DNA of 41,577 bases from Muribaculaceae bacterium. GTDB lineage: Bacteria; Bacteroidota; Bacteroidia; Bacteroidales; Muribaculaceae. Made by a program: the position numbers and the translations under genes. Positions 27,693 to 35,146 of this stretch are shown piece by piece. Positions within the stretch are counted from its first letter, which is position 1, and each line of letters opens with the position of its first letter. The stretch spans positions 1 to 41,577 of the forward strand of contig JAKVKZ010000023.1 of the NCBI GenBank assembly GCA_022484565.1. The letters are read 5' to 3'. The notes beneath the pieces were generated by a model. It worked only from the letters and a program-made list of their open reading frames with translations. It searched no databases and was not told where the DNA came from.

Positions 27693-27790
27693 AGGACGCA
27701 GTTTTTGGCAACAATATTACTCCACTACCACTTCACAGCGGTTCTGCGCTTTTATTTCCAAACGATGCATGAAATCGCAAAAGATTTCCC

Positions 27791-29344
27791 TCAACAATTT
27801 TCAATCACCCAACCATCGAGTGTACGCGTTTTTGAAGAGAAATTTATGCCCACTTTTTTCACTTTGCGGTTGTCCAACGTATATGGGATGAGATAATCCT
27901 TAGTATCTATCTGTGCGACGGCGGCATCGGCAGATTTGTCCAACTTGAATTCCATCACATAGATGCAAGTATTAGTTTTCAGTACCATGTCGATACGACC
28001 AGTGGCCGTAGAAATTTCCACATCCACATATTTGGTCATCATCTTAAAAATCACATAAATAATGGTCTGAAAATGTTTCTCCGTCTTATTTTCCAGTTCA
28101 TACGGAACTGCTGCCATAAACGCCTTCAGACGATTGAGCGCACTGTCCATATTGTCGTGACGTAAATCATCGTACATTTTTGCCATCGTGCTGGATGTTG
28201 TCTGTGTATCAGGTGATACATAATACGGTATCAGCGCATTCATCAATCCAAAAGCCACTTCCTTGTTGGGCATGCCCAACTGATAAAGTTCAGTCGCGCG
28301 ATTATATCCCTTAATGGTGATATATCCACTTTGATAAAGGATTGGAAGTATAGAGGTCATTCCCTCAGTAGGTGCATCGAATTCGCTTGACAGAGCCTCG
28401 GCATTATCAAGTATTCGTATATCGATGCCAAATTTCTTCATTAATTTGACTAAGAAAGTGGGGGTACCTGATGAAAACCAATAACTATTGACTTCCAAAT
28501 CACTCAGCGCATTGATGAGACTAAATGGATTATATATATCTTCGGATTTAGAAGAGAAATGATATCCGTCGTATTGGCGCTTCAACATCTCCAATGCCTC
28601 ATCTGCCGTCACATCCTCTTCTTCTGCCAATGCCTTCACATCATCCATCAACTGATTTTCTATCTCGCTTTGAGATATACCGCAAATAGCAGAATATTTA
28701 GACATCATACTGATATTCTTCAGATTGTTCAACTCGCTAAAGATGCTGACCTGAGAGAATTTGGTGATGCCGGTGATAAACACAAAGCGAAGATATGCAT
28801 CGCAGGCCTTGAGAGGAGCAAAGAAACTGCGCATAAAGTTGCGAATATTCTTCAGTTTGTCTGGCTCATCAATCACATTCAGCAACTGTGCATCATACTC
28901 ATCAATAAGTACGACAGTATTCTTTCCAAATTTTGTTGCGCAGCCGGTAATCAATGTTGTCAGCCGAATTCCGAAATTGTCGGATGTTTTTTGTATGCCG
29001 TATTTCTCTTCATATTTTGCAAGCTGAAAATTCAGCATAGAACTTATATCCTCTATTGTTCCAAGTTTTGCCCAACTCATGTCGAAATGGAGCACAGGAT
29101 ACACTTGCCATTCAGTCTCTAAAGAATCAATAGCCAATCCTTTGAACAATTCTTTCTGACCAAGAAAATAGCTCTCCAAAGTCGTTGTCAACAATGATTT
29201 GCCGAAACGACGTGGACGACTAAGAAATACATACTTCAATTTAGCAATGTCATAGATATATTTTGTTTTGTCCACATAAACGTAATTTCCAGTGATGATT
29301 TCACTGAAAGTCTGTATTCCTATCGGATATCTTCTTGTTTCCAT
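27791..29344 (-). CDS. AAA-ATPase-like protein with C-terminal PD-(D/E)XK nuclease domain (DUF1703)
   Basis: A 517-residue protein. The N-terminal AAA-ATPase-like domain (PF09820 type) starts with IGIQTFSEIITGNYVYVDKT and has the unusual P-loop RPRRFGKS (43-50) and a Walker B motif VVLIDEYDAQL (144-154). The C-terminal DUF1703 domain has the nuclease pattern GRIDMVL with Asp452, then MEFK with Glu465 and Lys467. These genes occur in many copies in Bacteroidales genomes and behave like mobile or selfish cassettes; the function is unproven. The gene is bracketed by palindromic repeats (27645 on one side, 29438 and 29528 on the other). Third codon positions favour G and A, unlike rhaB on the same strand. 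Confidence 0.88.
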   Translation of the reverse strand: METRRYPIGIQTFSEIITGNYVYVDKTKYIYDIAKLKYVFLSRPRRFGKSLLTTTLESYFLGQKELFKGLAIDSLETEWQVYPVLHFDMSWAKLGTIEDISSMLNFQLAKYEEKYGIQKTSDNFGIRLTTLITGCATKFGKNTVVLIDEYDAQLLNVIDEPDKLKNIRNFMRSFFAPLKACDAYLRFVFITGITKFSQVSIFSELNNLKNISMMSKYSAICGISQSEIENQLMDDVKALAEEEDVTADEALEMLKRQYDGYHFSSKSEDIYNPFSLINALSDLEVNSYWFSSGTPTFLVKLMKKFGIDIRILDNAEALSSEFDAPTEGMTSILPILYQSGYITIKGYNRATELYQLGMPNKEVAFGLMNALIPYYVSPDTQTTSSTMAKMYDDLRHDNMDSALNRLKAFMAAVPYELENKTEKHFQTIIYVIFKMMTKYVDVEISTATGRIDMVLKTNTCIYVMEFKLDKSADAAVAQIDTKDYLIPYTLDNRKVKKVGINFSSKTRTLDGWVIENC

Positions 29345-29437
29345 ATCGCTCCATCAATTAACATACAAAGATACTACAAGTTAAAGATAAAACAATATAA
29401 AAATCGATTATTCAGAATTTCTACAATTTGATTTTAT

Positions 29438-29498
29438 CGGCAAAAGAAATTAAAACTGCGTTTTATTTCATTTTGCGCTCGGCTTGCATTATCTTTGC
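29438..29498 (+). repeat. Palindromic promoter repeat, copy A
   Basis: A 61-bp unit: GGCAAAAGAAAT and AAAAC pair with GTTTT and ATTTCATTTTGC as an imperfect hairpin, followed by GCTCGGCTTGCATTATCTTTGC. The tail includes TATCTTTG (29490-29497), an exact TAnnTTTG promoter core. It is identical to copy B (29528-29588) except for one base (29470 A versus 29560 G). The distance between copies is 90 bp. Confidence 0.85.
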
Positions 29499-29527
29499 TA
29501 CAAGGACAGCCAAAATAAGCTGCGCCT

Positions 29528-29588
29528 CGGCAAAAGAAATTAAAACTGCGTTTTATTTCGTTTTGCGCTCGGCTTGCATTATCTTTGC
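29528..29588 (+). repeat. Palindromic promoter repeat, copy B, carrying the tsaD promoter
   Basis: The second 61-bp copy, 90 bp after copy A. Its TATCTTTG (29580-29587) lies 21 bases before the tsaD ATG and should start a transcript near 29593, giving a leader of only about 15 bases. The hairpin arm just upstream occupies the region where a -33 element would be. Confidence 0.85.
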
Positions 29589-29608
29589 ACTAAAATTACA
29601 TATATAAT

Positions 29609-30625
29609 ATGAGTGTCGTAATTCTTGGAATTGAGTCGTCGTGCGACGACACTTCCGCTGCGGTGATTAAGGACTGTGTCCTGATGTCGAATGTAATTGC
29701 AAGCCAAAAAGTGCATGAGGCATACGGTGGCGTGGTCCCCGAACTCGCATCACGCGCACACCAGCAGAACATTGTACCTGTAGTTTCCGAGGCAATTCGC
29801 CAATCGGGACTGAAAAAGGAGGACATCAATGCAATAGCTTTCACACGCGGTCCCGGGCTGCTCGGCTCATTGCTTGTGGGCACTTCGTTCGCCAAAGGCC
29901 TTGCCCTTTCGCTGGATATTCCGCTTGTCGATGTAAACCATCTTCACGGTCATGTGCTTTCACACTTCATTAAAGAGGATGAGAACACAGAAGTTCCTGA
30001 ATTTCCTTATCTCTGCCTGCTCGTTTCGGGCGGCAATTCGCAAATCATCAAGGTGAACTCACCGAGCAATATGGAAGTGCTGGGGCAAACCATCGACGAT
30101 GCGGCAGGCGAAGCATTCGACAAATGCGCGAAAGTAATGGGTTTGCCTTACCCGGGTGGCCCATTCATCGACCGTATGGCACAAGAAGGCGACGCAAAAC
30201 GATTCAAATTCAATAAGCCACGCGTTGAAGGCCTCAACTACAGTTTCAGCGGATTGAAAACCTCATTCCTGTATACACTTCGCAACGAGAAGGCAAAAAA
30301 TGAGAATTTCATCGAGGAAAACAAGGCTGACCTTGCAGCATCGCTGCAAAAGACCATAATCGATATCCTTATGGATAAATTCGGGAAAGCAATAAAAATG
30401 ACAGGGATAAAGACCATTGCCATAGGCGGAGGCGTGTCGGCCAATTCAGGAGTACGCAACGCAGTACAGCGATATGCCGACGAACACGGAATCCGCGCCT
30501 TCATTCCAAAACGCTCATTCACTACCGACAATGCCGCAATGATTGCAGTGGCCGGCTATTTCAAATATCTTGACAAAGAATTCTGCGACATCAGTTTGCC
30601 TCCTTTCGCACGCATAACTGTTTAA
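29609..30625 (+). CDS. tsaD: tRNA N6-adenosine threonylcarbamoyltransferase
   Basis: A 338-residue Kae1/Gcp-family protein that transfers threonylcarbamoyl to A37 of tRNAs reading ANN codons, together with TsaB and TsaE (not in this window). Seen: GIESSCDDTSAAV (8-20), the metal-binding DVNHLHGHVLSH with His111 and His115, SGGNSQI, and the C-terminal TTDNAAMIAVAG with the third metal ligand Asp. Length is typical. It starts the plus-strand tsaD-M48-cinA row, whose third codon positions are T/C-rich. Confidence 0.96.
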   Translation: MSVVILGIESSCDDTSAAVIKDCVLMSNVIASQKVHEAYGGVVPELASRAHQQNIVPVVSEAIRQSGLKKEDINAIAFTRGPGLLGSLLVGTSFAKGLALSLDIPLVDVNHLHGHVLSHFIKEDENTEVPEFPYLCLLVSGGNSQIIKVNSPSNMEVLGQTIDDAAGEAFDKCAKVMGLPYPGGPFIDRMAQEGDAKRFKFNKPRVEGLNYSFSGLKTSFLYTLRNEKAKNENFIEENKADLAASLQKTIIDILMDKFGKAIKMTGIKTIAIGGGVSANSGVRNAVQRYADEHGIRAFIPKRSFTTDNAAMIAVAGYFKYLDKEFCDISLPPFARITV

Positions 30626-30642
30626 CTGTTTAGCAAATAGTA

Positions 30643-31941
30643 ATGGAGAAAATACTGCTTATTTACATTATAGTATTTGTTGCCGCTGAATTCATCATCA
30701 GCAGCGTATTATCGAGCCTCAACCGATCATGGATGTCGCACCCGATACCAAATGTGCTTAAAGGCATCTACGATTCAAATACTTACGCCAAACAGCAACG
30801 CTATGCCCGCGAATGTGACCGGATAGGATGGATTGACCGCGTATTCAGTTTCATCCTGACAATAATAGTCCTTGTAACTGGACTTTTGGGCTGGCTCAAC
30901 GATGCCGTCTGCGTTCCGGCTTTTACAAATCCACTGTGGCAACTAATTCTGTTCCTTGTGATTTCGCAGACAGTAATGACTTTGATAGGGATTCCATTCA
31001 GCTATTATTCCACATTCGTCGTTGAACAGCGTTACGGATTCAACAAGACGACACACCGGACATTCTGGGCTGACACTGCAAAAAGTTTTGCCCTCTCAAT
31101 AGTGCTTTCATCAGTATTGATTGGAGTTATATTCCTGCTTTACCAAACTTGGCGCGACGACTTTTGGATTTATGCACTCGCAGTGTGCGTAGCAGTGATG
31201 ATTTTCTTCTCAATGTTCTATTCCAACCTAATCGTGCCGCTTTTCAACAAGCAGACACCACTTGAACCCGGTGAACTGCGCTCGGCAATTGAAATCGCCG
31301 TGAAAAGCGCAGGATTTTCAATTAAGGACATCTACGTAATCAACGGTTCAAAGCACTCCACCAAAGCTAATGCCTATTTCACCGGACTTGGCCGCACAAA
31401 GCGGGTCGTTCTCTACGATACTCTTATCCAGCAACTCACAACTGAAGAAATAGTAGCCGTACTCGGCCATGAACTTGGCCATTACAGCCATCACGACACT
31501 TGGAAGATGCTCGGTTTCAACATTGTGTATATTGCTGTGAATTTCTACGTATTTTCACTGCTGGTTTCCAATCCAGCACTGCCTAAGGCGCTTGGCGGCA
31601 CACAATGGTCGTTCGCACTGGCACTTGTGGCTTTTTCGCTGCTGTTTACTCCTATCGACATAATTCTGAAGCCGATTATCAACTGGGCAAGCCGTATCAA
31701 CGAATATTATGCCGATGCTTTTGCAGTGGAATGCGGGTATGGCAAAGAACTCATCAGCGGGCTTAAAAAACTTCATGCCAACAGTCTGTCGAACCTGACA
31801 CCGCATCCGCTATACATAAAGTTCCATTTCTCGCATCCTTCGCTTGAGCAGCGGGTAATCGCAATTCAGGATTACGACCGCGAACTCAGCCAACCTAACG
31901 ACGCAGAATACGGCCATTACGGTGACGACGACAAAAAATAA
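30643..31941 (+). CDS. Ste24-type M48 zinc metalloprotease
   Basis: A 432-residue membrane protease. The N-terminal half has several membrane segments (about 3-22, 68-88, 98-120, 148-168 and 176-196) of the M48 N-terminal family. The catalytic motif HELGH is at 276-280, and a second glutamate ligand probably lies in NEYYADAFAVECG. ASRINEYYADAFA and the preceding hydrophobic stretch match CAAX prenyl protease 1 homologues. In bacteria these act in membrane protein quality control; no prenylated substrate is implied. It starts 17 bases after tsaD. Confidence 0.93.
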   Translation: MEKILLIYIIVFVAAEFIISSVLSSLNRSWMSHPIPNVLKGIYDSNTYAKQQRYARECDRIGWIDRVFSFILTIIVLVTGLLGWLNDAVCVPAFTNPLWQLILFLVISQTVMTLIGIPFSYYSTFVVEQRYGFNKTTHRTFWADTAKSFALSIVLSSVLIGVIFLLYQTWRDDFWIYALAVCVAVMIFFSMFYSNLIVPLFNKQTPLEPGELRSAIEIAVKSAGFSIKDIYVINGSKHSTKANAYFTGLGRTKRVVLYDTLIQQLTTEEIVAVLGHELGHYSHHDTWKMLGFNIVYIAVNFYVFSLLVSNPALPKALGGTQWSFALALVAFSLLFTPIDIILKPIINWASRINEYYADAFAVECGYGKELISGLKKLHANSLSNLTPHPLYIKFHFSHPSLEQRVIAIQDYDRELSQPNDAEYGHYGDDDKK

Positions 31942-31965
31942 TTGAATTAATCATATATACAAATC

Positions 31966-33204
31966 ATGGATGTTTCTATAATTGCTATAGGTGACGAATT
32001 GCTCATCGGGCAGGTCACCGACACAAATTCGGGCTGGATTGCCCGCCATCTCAGCCCTCTCGGCTGGAATGTCCATACTGTAAGAGTTGTTGCCGACGAC
32101 AGCGAGGAAATTTTCAAGGCCATTGATGAATCTTTTGCCGAAACCAACATAGTGCTTTGCACTGGAGGTCTTGGCCCGACTAAGGACGACATCACCAAAC
32201 CTACTCTCTGCCGCTATTTCGGCGGCGAACTCGTCTATGACGAGGCCACTGCGCGTAATGTTCAGGAGGTAGTGGATACCCGCCATCTGAAAATGAATCC
32301 GCTCACTGCAGCACAGGCCAACGTGCCTTCGTCGTGCCGCGTGATTCAAAATAAAGTGGGCACTGCCCCGCTGATGTGGTTCGAAAAGGACGGCAAAGTG
32401 CTCGTATCCATGCCTGGCGTACCTTTTGAAACTGAAACGATGATGGAACTTGAGGTAATTCCTCAACTCCTTAAGCATTTCTCGGTCAACGATCACATAG
32501 TTTACCGCACTTTCATAGTCATCGACTATTCCGAATCGGTTCTGGCAATAAAACTCGATGAATTCGAGCGCCAAATGCCTGATTACATTCATCTCGCATA
32601 TCTTCCAAAACCGGGTGTGATCCGCCTTCGCCTCACAGGAACATCAAAGGATGAGGCCAAAATCATCGCTGATATGGACAGGCTTTCTGCACAACTTCAT
32701 GATATCCTCGGAGATGCCATAGTTTGCAGCGAAGACAAATCATTATCCGAAATACTCGGAATTAAGCTGCGTGAGAAAGGCCTGACCGTGGCATCAGCCG
32801 AAAGTTGCACCGGCGGCAATATCGCTCACCAAATAACAGAAATAGCAGGCAGCTCAGAATATTTTGTAGGCACAGTTGTATCCTATTGCAACAGAGTGAA
32901 AAATGCGCTGCTGAAAGTTCCTAACGAGATTCTTGACACTGTAGGCGCTGTCAGCCAAGAAACTGCTGAACAGATGTCGCGAGGCGTAAGTGAGCTTTTG
33001 GGCACCGACTGCGCCATGTCAACCACCGGCATAGCAGGTCCTGGCGGTGCAGAACCCGGGAAACCAGTTGGGACAGTGTGGATTGCTGCAAAATATGGCG
33101 ACAAACTCGTGAGCGAATGTTTCCATTTTCCAGGCTCGCGCGACCGCGTAATCGACCGTGCAACCACCACAGCCATAATTATGCTGCTAAAACTTTTAAA
33201 ATAA
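31966..33204 (+). CDS. cinA: CinA family protein, nicotinamide-nucleotide amidohydrolase
   Basis: A 412-residue two-domain protein. The N-terminal MoaB/MogA-like domain starts with SIIAIGDELLIGQVTDTNSGWIA and carries LCTGGLGPTKDD. The C-terminal CinA/PncC domain (from about residue 255) has VASAESCTGGNIAHQITEIAGSS and STTGIAGPGG. The C-terminal domain deamidates NMN to nicotinate mononucleotide; the N-terminal domain may act as an ADP-ribose pyrophosphatase. It is third in the row with tsaD and the M48 protease. It is functionally linked to nadE at 11.4 kb through NAD recycling, though they are not co-transcribed. Confidence 0.94.
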   Translation: MDVSIIAIGDELLIGQVTDTNSGWIARHLSPLGWNVHTVRVVADDSEEIFKAIDESFAETNIVLCTGGLGPTKDDITKPTLCRYFGGELVYDEATARNVQEVVDTRHLKMNPLTAAQANVPSSCRVIQNKVGTAPLMWFEKDGKVLVSMPGVPFETETMMELEVIPQLLKHFSVNDHIVYRTFIVIDYSESVLAIKLDEFERQMPDYIHLAYLPKPGVIRLRLTGTSKDEAKIIADMDRLSAQLHDILGDAIVCSEDKSLSEILGIKLREKGLTVASAESCTGGNIAHQITEIAGSSEYFVGTVVSYCNRVKNALLKVPNEILDTVGAVSQETAEQMSRGVSELLGTDCAMSTTGIAGPGGAEPGKPVGTVWIAAKYGDKLVSECFHFPGSRDRVIDRATTTAIIMLLKLLK

Positions 33205-33216
33205 TCGCCTGCAAAT

Positions 33217-33247
33217 TTTGTAATTAAGCACGTTTTCACTAACTTTG
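33217..33247 (+). promoter_or_regulatory. Strong promoter ahead of a non-coding structured region
   Basis: TTTG (33217-33220), 19 bases, then TAACTTTG (33240-33247): both Bacteroidetes elements are perfect and correctly spaced. The predicted start is about 33253, more than 300 bases upstream of rpmB. Confidence 0.7.
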
Positions 33248-33252
33248 CACCC

Positions 33253-33455
33253 GCATTCAGGGTTAAAGAAGCGATTTTCCGCTGAATTACGCACCTTGCA
33301 TTGCAGCTCTTTCTTTAGGACGATGATGCTAACGGCCAATCAGAAAGCAGTTTGCAATAACAGTCAAGGCACAGAATTAATAGCTTACTTCTGCCGGGGC
33401 ATTCTGAACTGCCAGGCTTTAGCAGAGCAATAGTTATGTGCTCTATGTGTAAATT
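33253..33455 (+). ncRNA. Candidate structured small RNA (about 200 nt) upstream of rpmB
   Basis: No convincing gene lies here, but many complementary segments do. GCATTCAG (33253-33260) pairs with CTGAACTGC (33404-33412, one bulge), closing a multibranch structure. Inside are AGCG/CGCT (33270-33283); TTGCA plus TTTCT against AGAAA plus TGCAA (33296-33357); and GGC-AGAA/TTCTGCC (33368-33395). AGAGCA/TGCTCT (33424-33444) could be the 3' hairpin, followed by a T-rich stretch. GGCA/TGCC (33398-33413) competes with the closing stem. The size would suit 6S RNA, but I cannot match it to a known family. The alternative is a long leader controlling rpmB. Confidence 0.45.
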
Positions 33456-33487
33456 TTAGCGAGAATTCTATTTTATGTGGGCTTAAA

Positions 33488-33519
33488 TTTGGCTATTAGC
33501 TAAAATTTTGCTTACTTTG
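33488..33519 (+). promoter_or_regulatory. rpmB promoter
   Basis: TTTG (33488-33491), 20 bases, then TTACTTTG (33512-33519), one base off TAnnTTTG. It gives a start near 33525 and a leader of about 45 bases for the ribosomal protein operon, separate from the upstream structured transcript. Confidence 0.5.
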
Positions 33520-33569
33520 CGCTCTGTTTTGTGAACATATTTAGAAACATATAAAATTATAATAAAGCC

Positions 33570-33830
33570 ATGTCAAAGGTTTGTCAAATTACAGGAAGGA
33601 AAGCCGTTACAGGTAACAATGTATCGCACTCCCGCAGAAGAACTAAGCGTAAGTTCAACCCGAACCTCTTCACTAAGAAGTTTTTCTGGGTAGAGCAAAA
33701 TCAGTGGATCCGCTTGACCATCTCGGCCGCCGGTCTCCGCGACATCAACAAGATGGGTCTGGACGCCGCCATCAAAATGGCGATGAAGGACGGGTACTTG
33801 AAGGATATTAAACAAATCGAAAAGAAATAA
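33570..33830 (+). CDS. rpmB: 50S ribosomal protein L28
   Basis: 86 residues, starting [21 protein letters not shown], a clear bL28 signature, followed by [18 protein letters not shown]. This is the long form common in Bacteroidota. It is the first gene of the L28-L33-DUF4295 cluster; rpmG begins 5 bases after its stop. Confidence 0.97.
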   Translation: MSKVCQITGRKAVTGNNVSHSRRRTKRKFNPNLFTKKFFWVEQNQWIRLTISAAGLRDINKMGLDAAIKMAMKDGYLKDIKQIEKK

Positions 33831-33835
33831 TAGCC

Positions 33836-34024
33836 ATGCCAAAGAAAGCAAAAGGTAATAGGGTTCAAGTTATTCTTGAATGCACTGAACAGAAGGCAAG
33901 TGGTGTGCCTGGAATGTCCCGCTATATTACCACTAAAAATAGAAAAAATACCACAGAGAGATTGGAATTGAAGAAATACAATCCATATCTCAAAAAAGTA
34001 ACTGTTCATAAAGAAATAAAATAA
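33836..34024 (+). CDS. rpmG: 50S ribosomal protein L33
   Basis: 62 residues with the bL33 pattern (VILECTEQ, then [21 protein letters not shown] and [11 protein letters not shown]). It carries only one cysteine, so it is a zinc-free type. It sits between rpmB and the DUF4295 gene, 13 bases from the latter. Confidence 0.97.
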   Translation: MPKKAKGNRVQVILECTEQKASGVPGMSRYITTKNRKNTTERLELKKYNPYLKKVTVHKEIK

Positions 34025-34037
34025 AACATTCTGAATT

Positions 34038-34190
34038 ATGGCAAAGAAAGTTGTCGCTACTCTGCAAAAAGGTGAAGGCCGCACATTCAGCAAGGTCATT
34101 TTGATGGTCAAATCTGAAAAGACCGGTGCTTACGTCTTCAAAGAAGAGATGGTACCTAACGACAAGGTACAGGACGCTCTCAAAAAATAG
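34038..34190 (+). CDS. DUF4295 family small basic protein, likely ribosome-associated
   Basis: A 50-residue frame, short but convincing: it begins MAKKVVATLQKGEGRTFSKV, continues ILMVKSEKTGAYVFKEEMVP and ends with a lysine pair. DUF4295 is a Bacteroidota-specific family encoded right after rpmG, as here (13 bases). From memory, a small Bacteroidota-only protein has been seen on the Flavobacterium ribosome and named bL38; I think it is this family but cannot check. A terminator follows 26 bases later. Confidence 0.9.
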   Translation: MAKKVVATLQKGEGRTFSKVILMVKSEKTGAYVFKEEMVPNDKVQDALKK

Positions 34191-34216
34191 ATATATATTT
34201 TTCCTAAAATAGTTTT

Positions 34217-34256
34217 GCAAGCCCAATCGCATTTAGTGGTCGGGCTTGCATTTTTT
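34217..34256 (+). terminator. Terminator of the rpmB-rpmG-DUF4295 operon
   Basis: GCAAGCCC (34217-34224) and GGGCTTGC (34242-34249) form an 8-bp stem with a 17-base loop, followed by TTTTTT (34251-34256). Confidence 0.85.
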
Positions 34257-34286
34257 GTGCCCTGCACGTCTTTTTTCTCAGCTTAC

Positions 34287-34319
34287 TTTGCGGTTTTAGC
34301 GAATTAATTCTTACTTTTG
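34287..34319 (+). promoter_or_regulatory. Promoter of the patatin-GH13 pair
   Basis: TTTG (34287-34290), 21 bases, then TACTTTTG (34312-34319), both consensus. The core overlaps a GTG that could open the patatin frame at 34319, so the ATG at 34340 is the better start. Confidence 0.65.
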
Positions 34320-34339
34320 TGTTTGTTAATCTACATGGT

Positions 34340-35146
34340 ATGCCGGAAAATTCATTTGTTGACGATAAAAAGTACAATATAGGCCTTGCGCTTGGCGGTG
34401 GCGGAGCACGCGGTTTTGCCCATCTCGGCGTTCTGAAGGCTATGGAGGAGCTTGGCATCAAGCCAGATATAATTTCGGGCGTGAGTGCAGGCAGCATTGT
34501 CGCCGCCCTCTACGCCGCCGGATTTCCAGTAGATGTAATCTTCAAGGCGTTCACATCGCTATCGCTCACCGACCTTACCGAACTCAGCGTTCCGCGCTGC
34601 GGGTTCTTCAGCCTCAACAAACTGCGCACATTTCTGCGCAGAATCCTTCCGGTGGAGAACATTGAGGATTTGCATATCCCCACACGAATCATAGCCACCA
34701 ATATCGACAAAAGCGAGCCTGTGGTTTTCGACCACGGTCCAATTTCAGAACGCGTAATAGCCTCGTGCAGCATACCGGTAATTTTCAAGCCAGCCAAAAT
34801 TGATGGAGTAAACTACGTTGACGGCGGACTGCTCCACAACTTGCCGACAACTTTTCTGCGCGACGATTGCCGAGTGCTGATTGGAGTGAATGTCAGCCCG
34901 ATATGCACTGATAAGGTAAAGCAGTCGCTAATTGGTGTGGCGCAGCGCACATTTGAAATGATGGCCCGCACAAATGCCGTTCCCGATTCCAAATTGTGCG
35001 ATGTACTCGTAGAACCGAGTTTACTTGCCGACATTAATGTATTCAACTTGAAGAATGGAACTAAAATTCTCCGAATAGGATATGATTCGGCAATGGAAGT
35101 TTTCAAAAATTCAGAAACAATTAAAAAAATCATTCATAATGACTGA
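34340..35146 (+). CDS. Patatin-like phospholipase
   Basis: A 268-residue cytoplasmic protein of the RssA/NTE type with a Ser-Asp dyad. GGGGARG (19-25) forms the oxyanion hole, the nucleophile is Ser49 in GVSAG, and Asp161 is in YVDGG. It should hydrolyse phospholipids or lysophospholipids, or act as an acyl hydrolase. No signal peptide or barrel domain is present, unlike the longer T5d-like patatins. It overlaps the following GH13 gene by 8 bases, indicating co-expression and probably coupled translation. Confidence 0.92.
   Translation: MPENSFVDDKKYNIGLALGGGGARGFAHLGVLKAMEELGIKPDIISGVSAGSIVAALYAAGFPVDVIFKAFTSLSLTDLTELSVPRCGFFSLNKLRTFLRRILPVENIEDLHIPTRIIATNIDKSEPVVFDHGPISERVIASCSIPVIFKPAKIDGVNYVDGGLLHNLPTTFLRDDCRVLIGVNVSPICTDKVKQSLIGVAQRTFEMMARTNAVPDSKLCDVLVEPSLLADINVFNLKNGTKILRIGYDSAMEVFKNSETIKKIIHND

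Larger units (their letters stand above)
27296..27790. other. AT-rich intergenic region, rhaB to AAA-ATPase gene
   Basis: A 495-base region. Bases 27301-27600 are about 31% G+C by hand count. It holds the rhaB promoter core, one degenerate palindromic repeat (27645-27692) and no convincing gene; a 90-codon plus-strand frame at 27624 overlaps the ATPase gene and looks spurious. The strand bias of third codon positions changes across this region (see findings). A single weak DnaA-box-like TTCTTCACA lies near 27381. Confidence 0.5.

Noticed and set aside
27624-27896. 90-codon plus-strand frame
   Set aside because: It crosses the palindromic repeat and overlaps the 3' end of the AAA-ATPase gene; no recognisable features.
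27296-29608. Replication origin proven by DnaA boxes
   Set aside because: Only isolated near-matches (TTCTTCACA near 27381, TTGTCCACA near 29269 inside a gene). No cluster, so the origin idea rests on strand bias alone.
33245-33433. 62-codon frame inside the structured region upstream of rpmB
   Set aside because: It starts within a few bases of the promoter core, has no recognisable domain, and the extensive base pairing better fits an RNA.
33253-33455. tmRNA, RNase P RNA or SRP RNA
   Set aside because: None of their conserved cores (CCA-ending tRNA-like domain, RNase P signature, GGAA-loop SRP helix) is visible.
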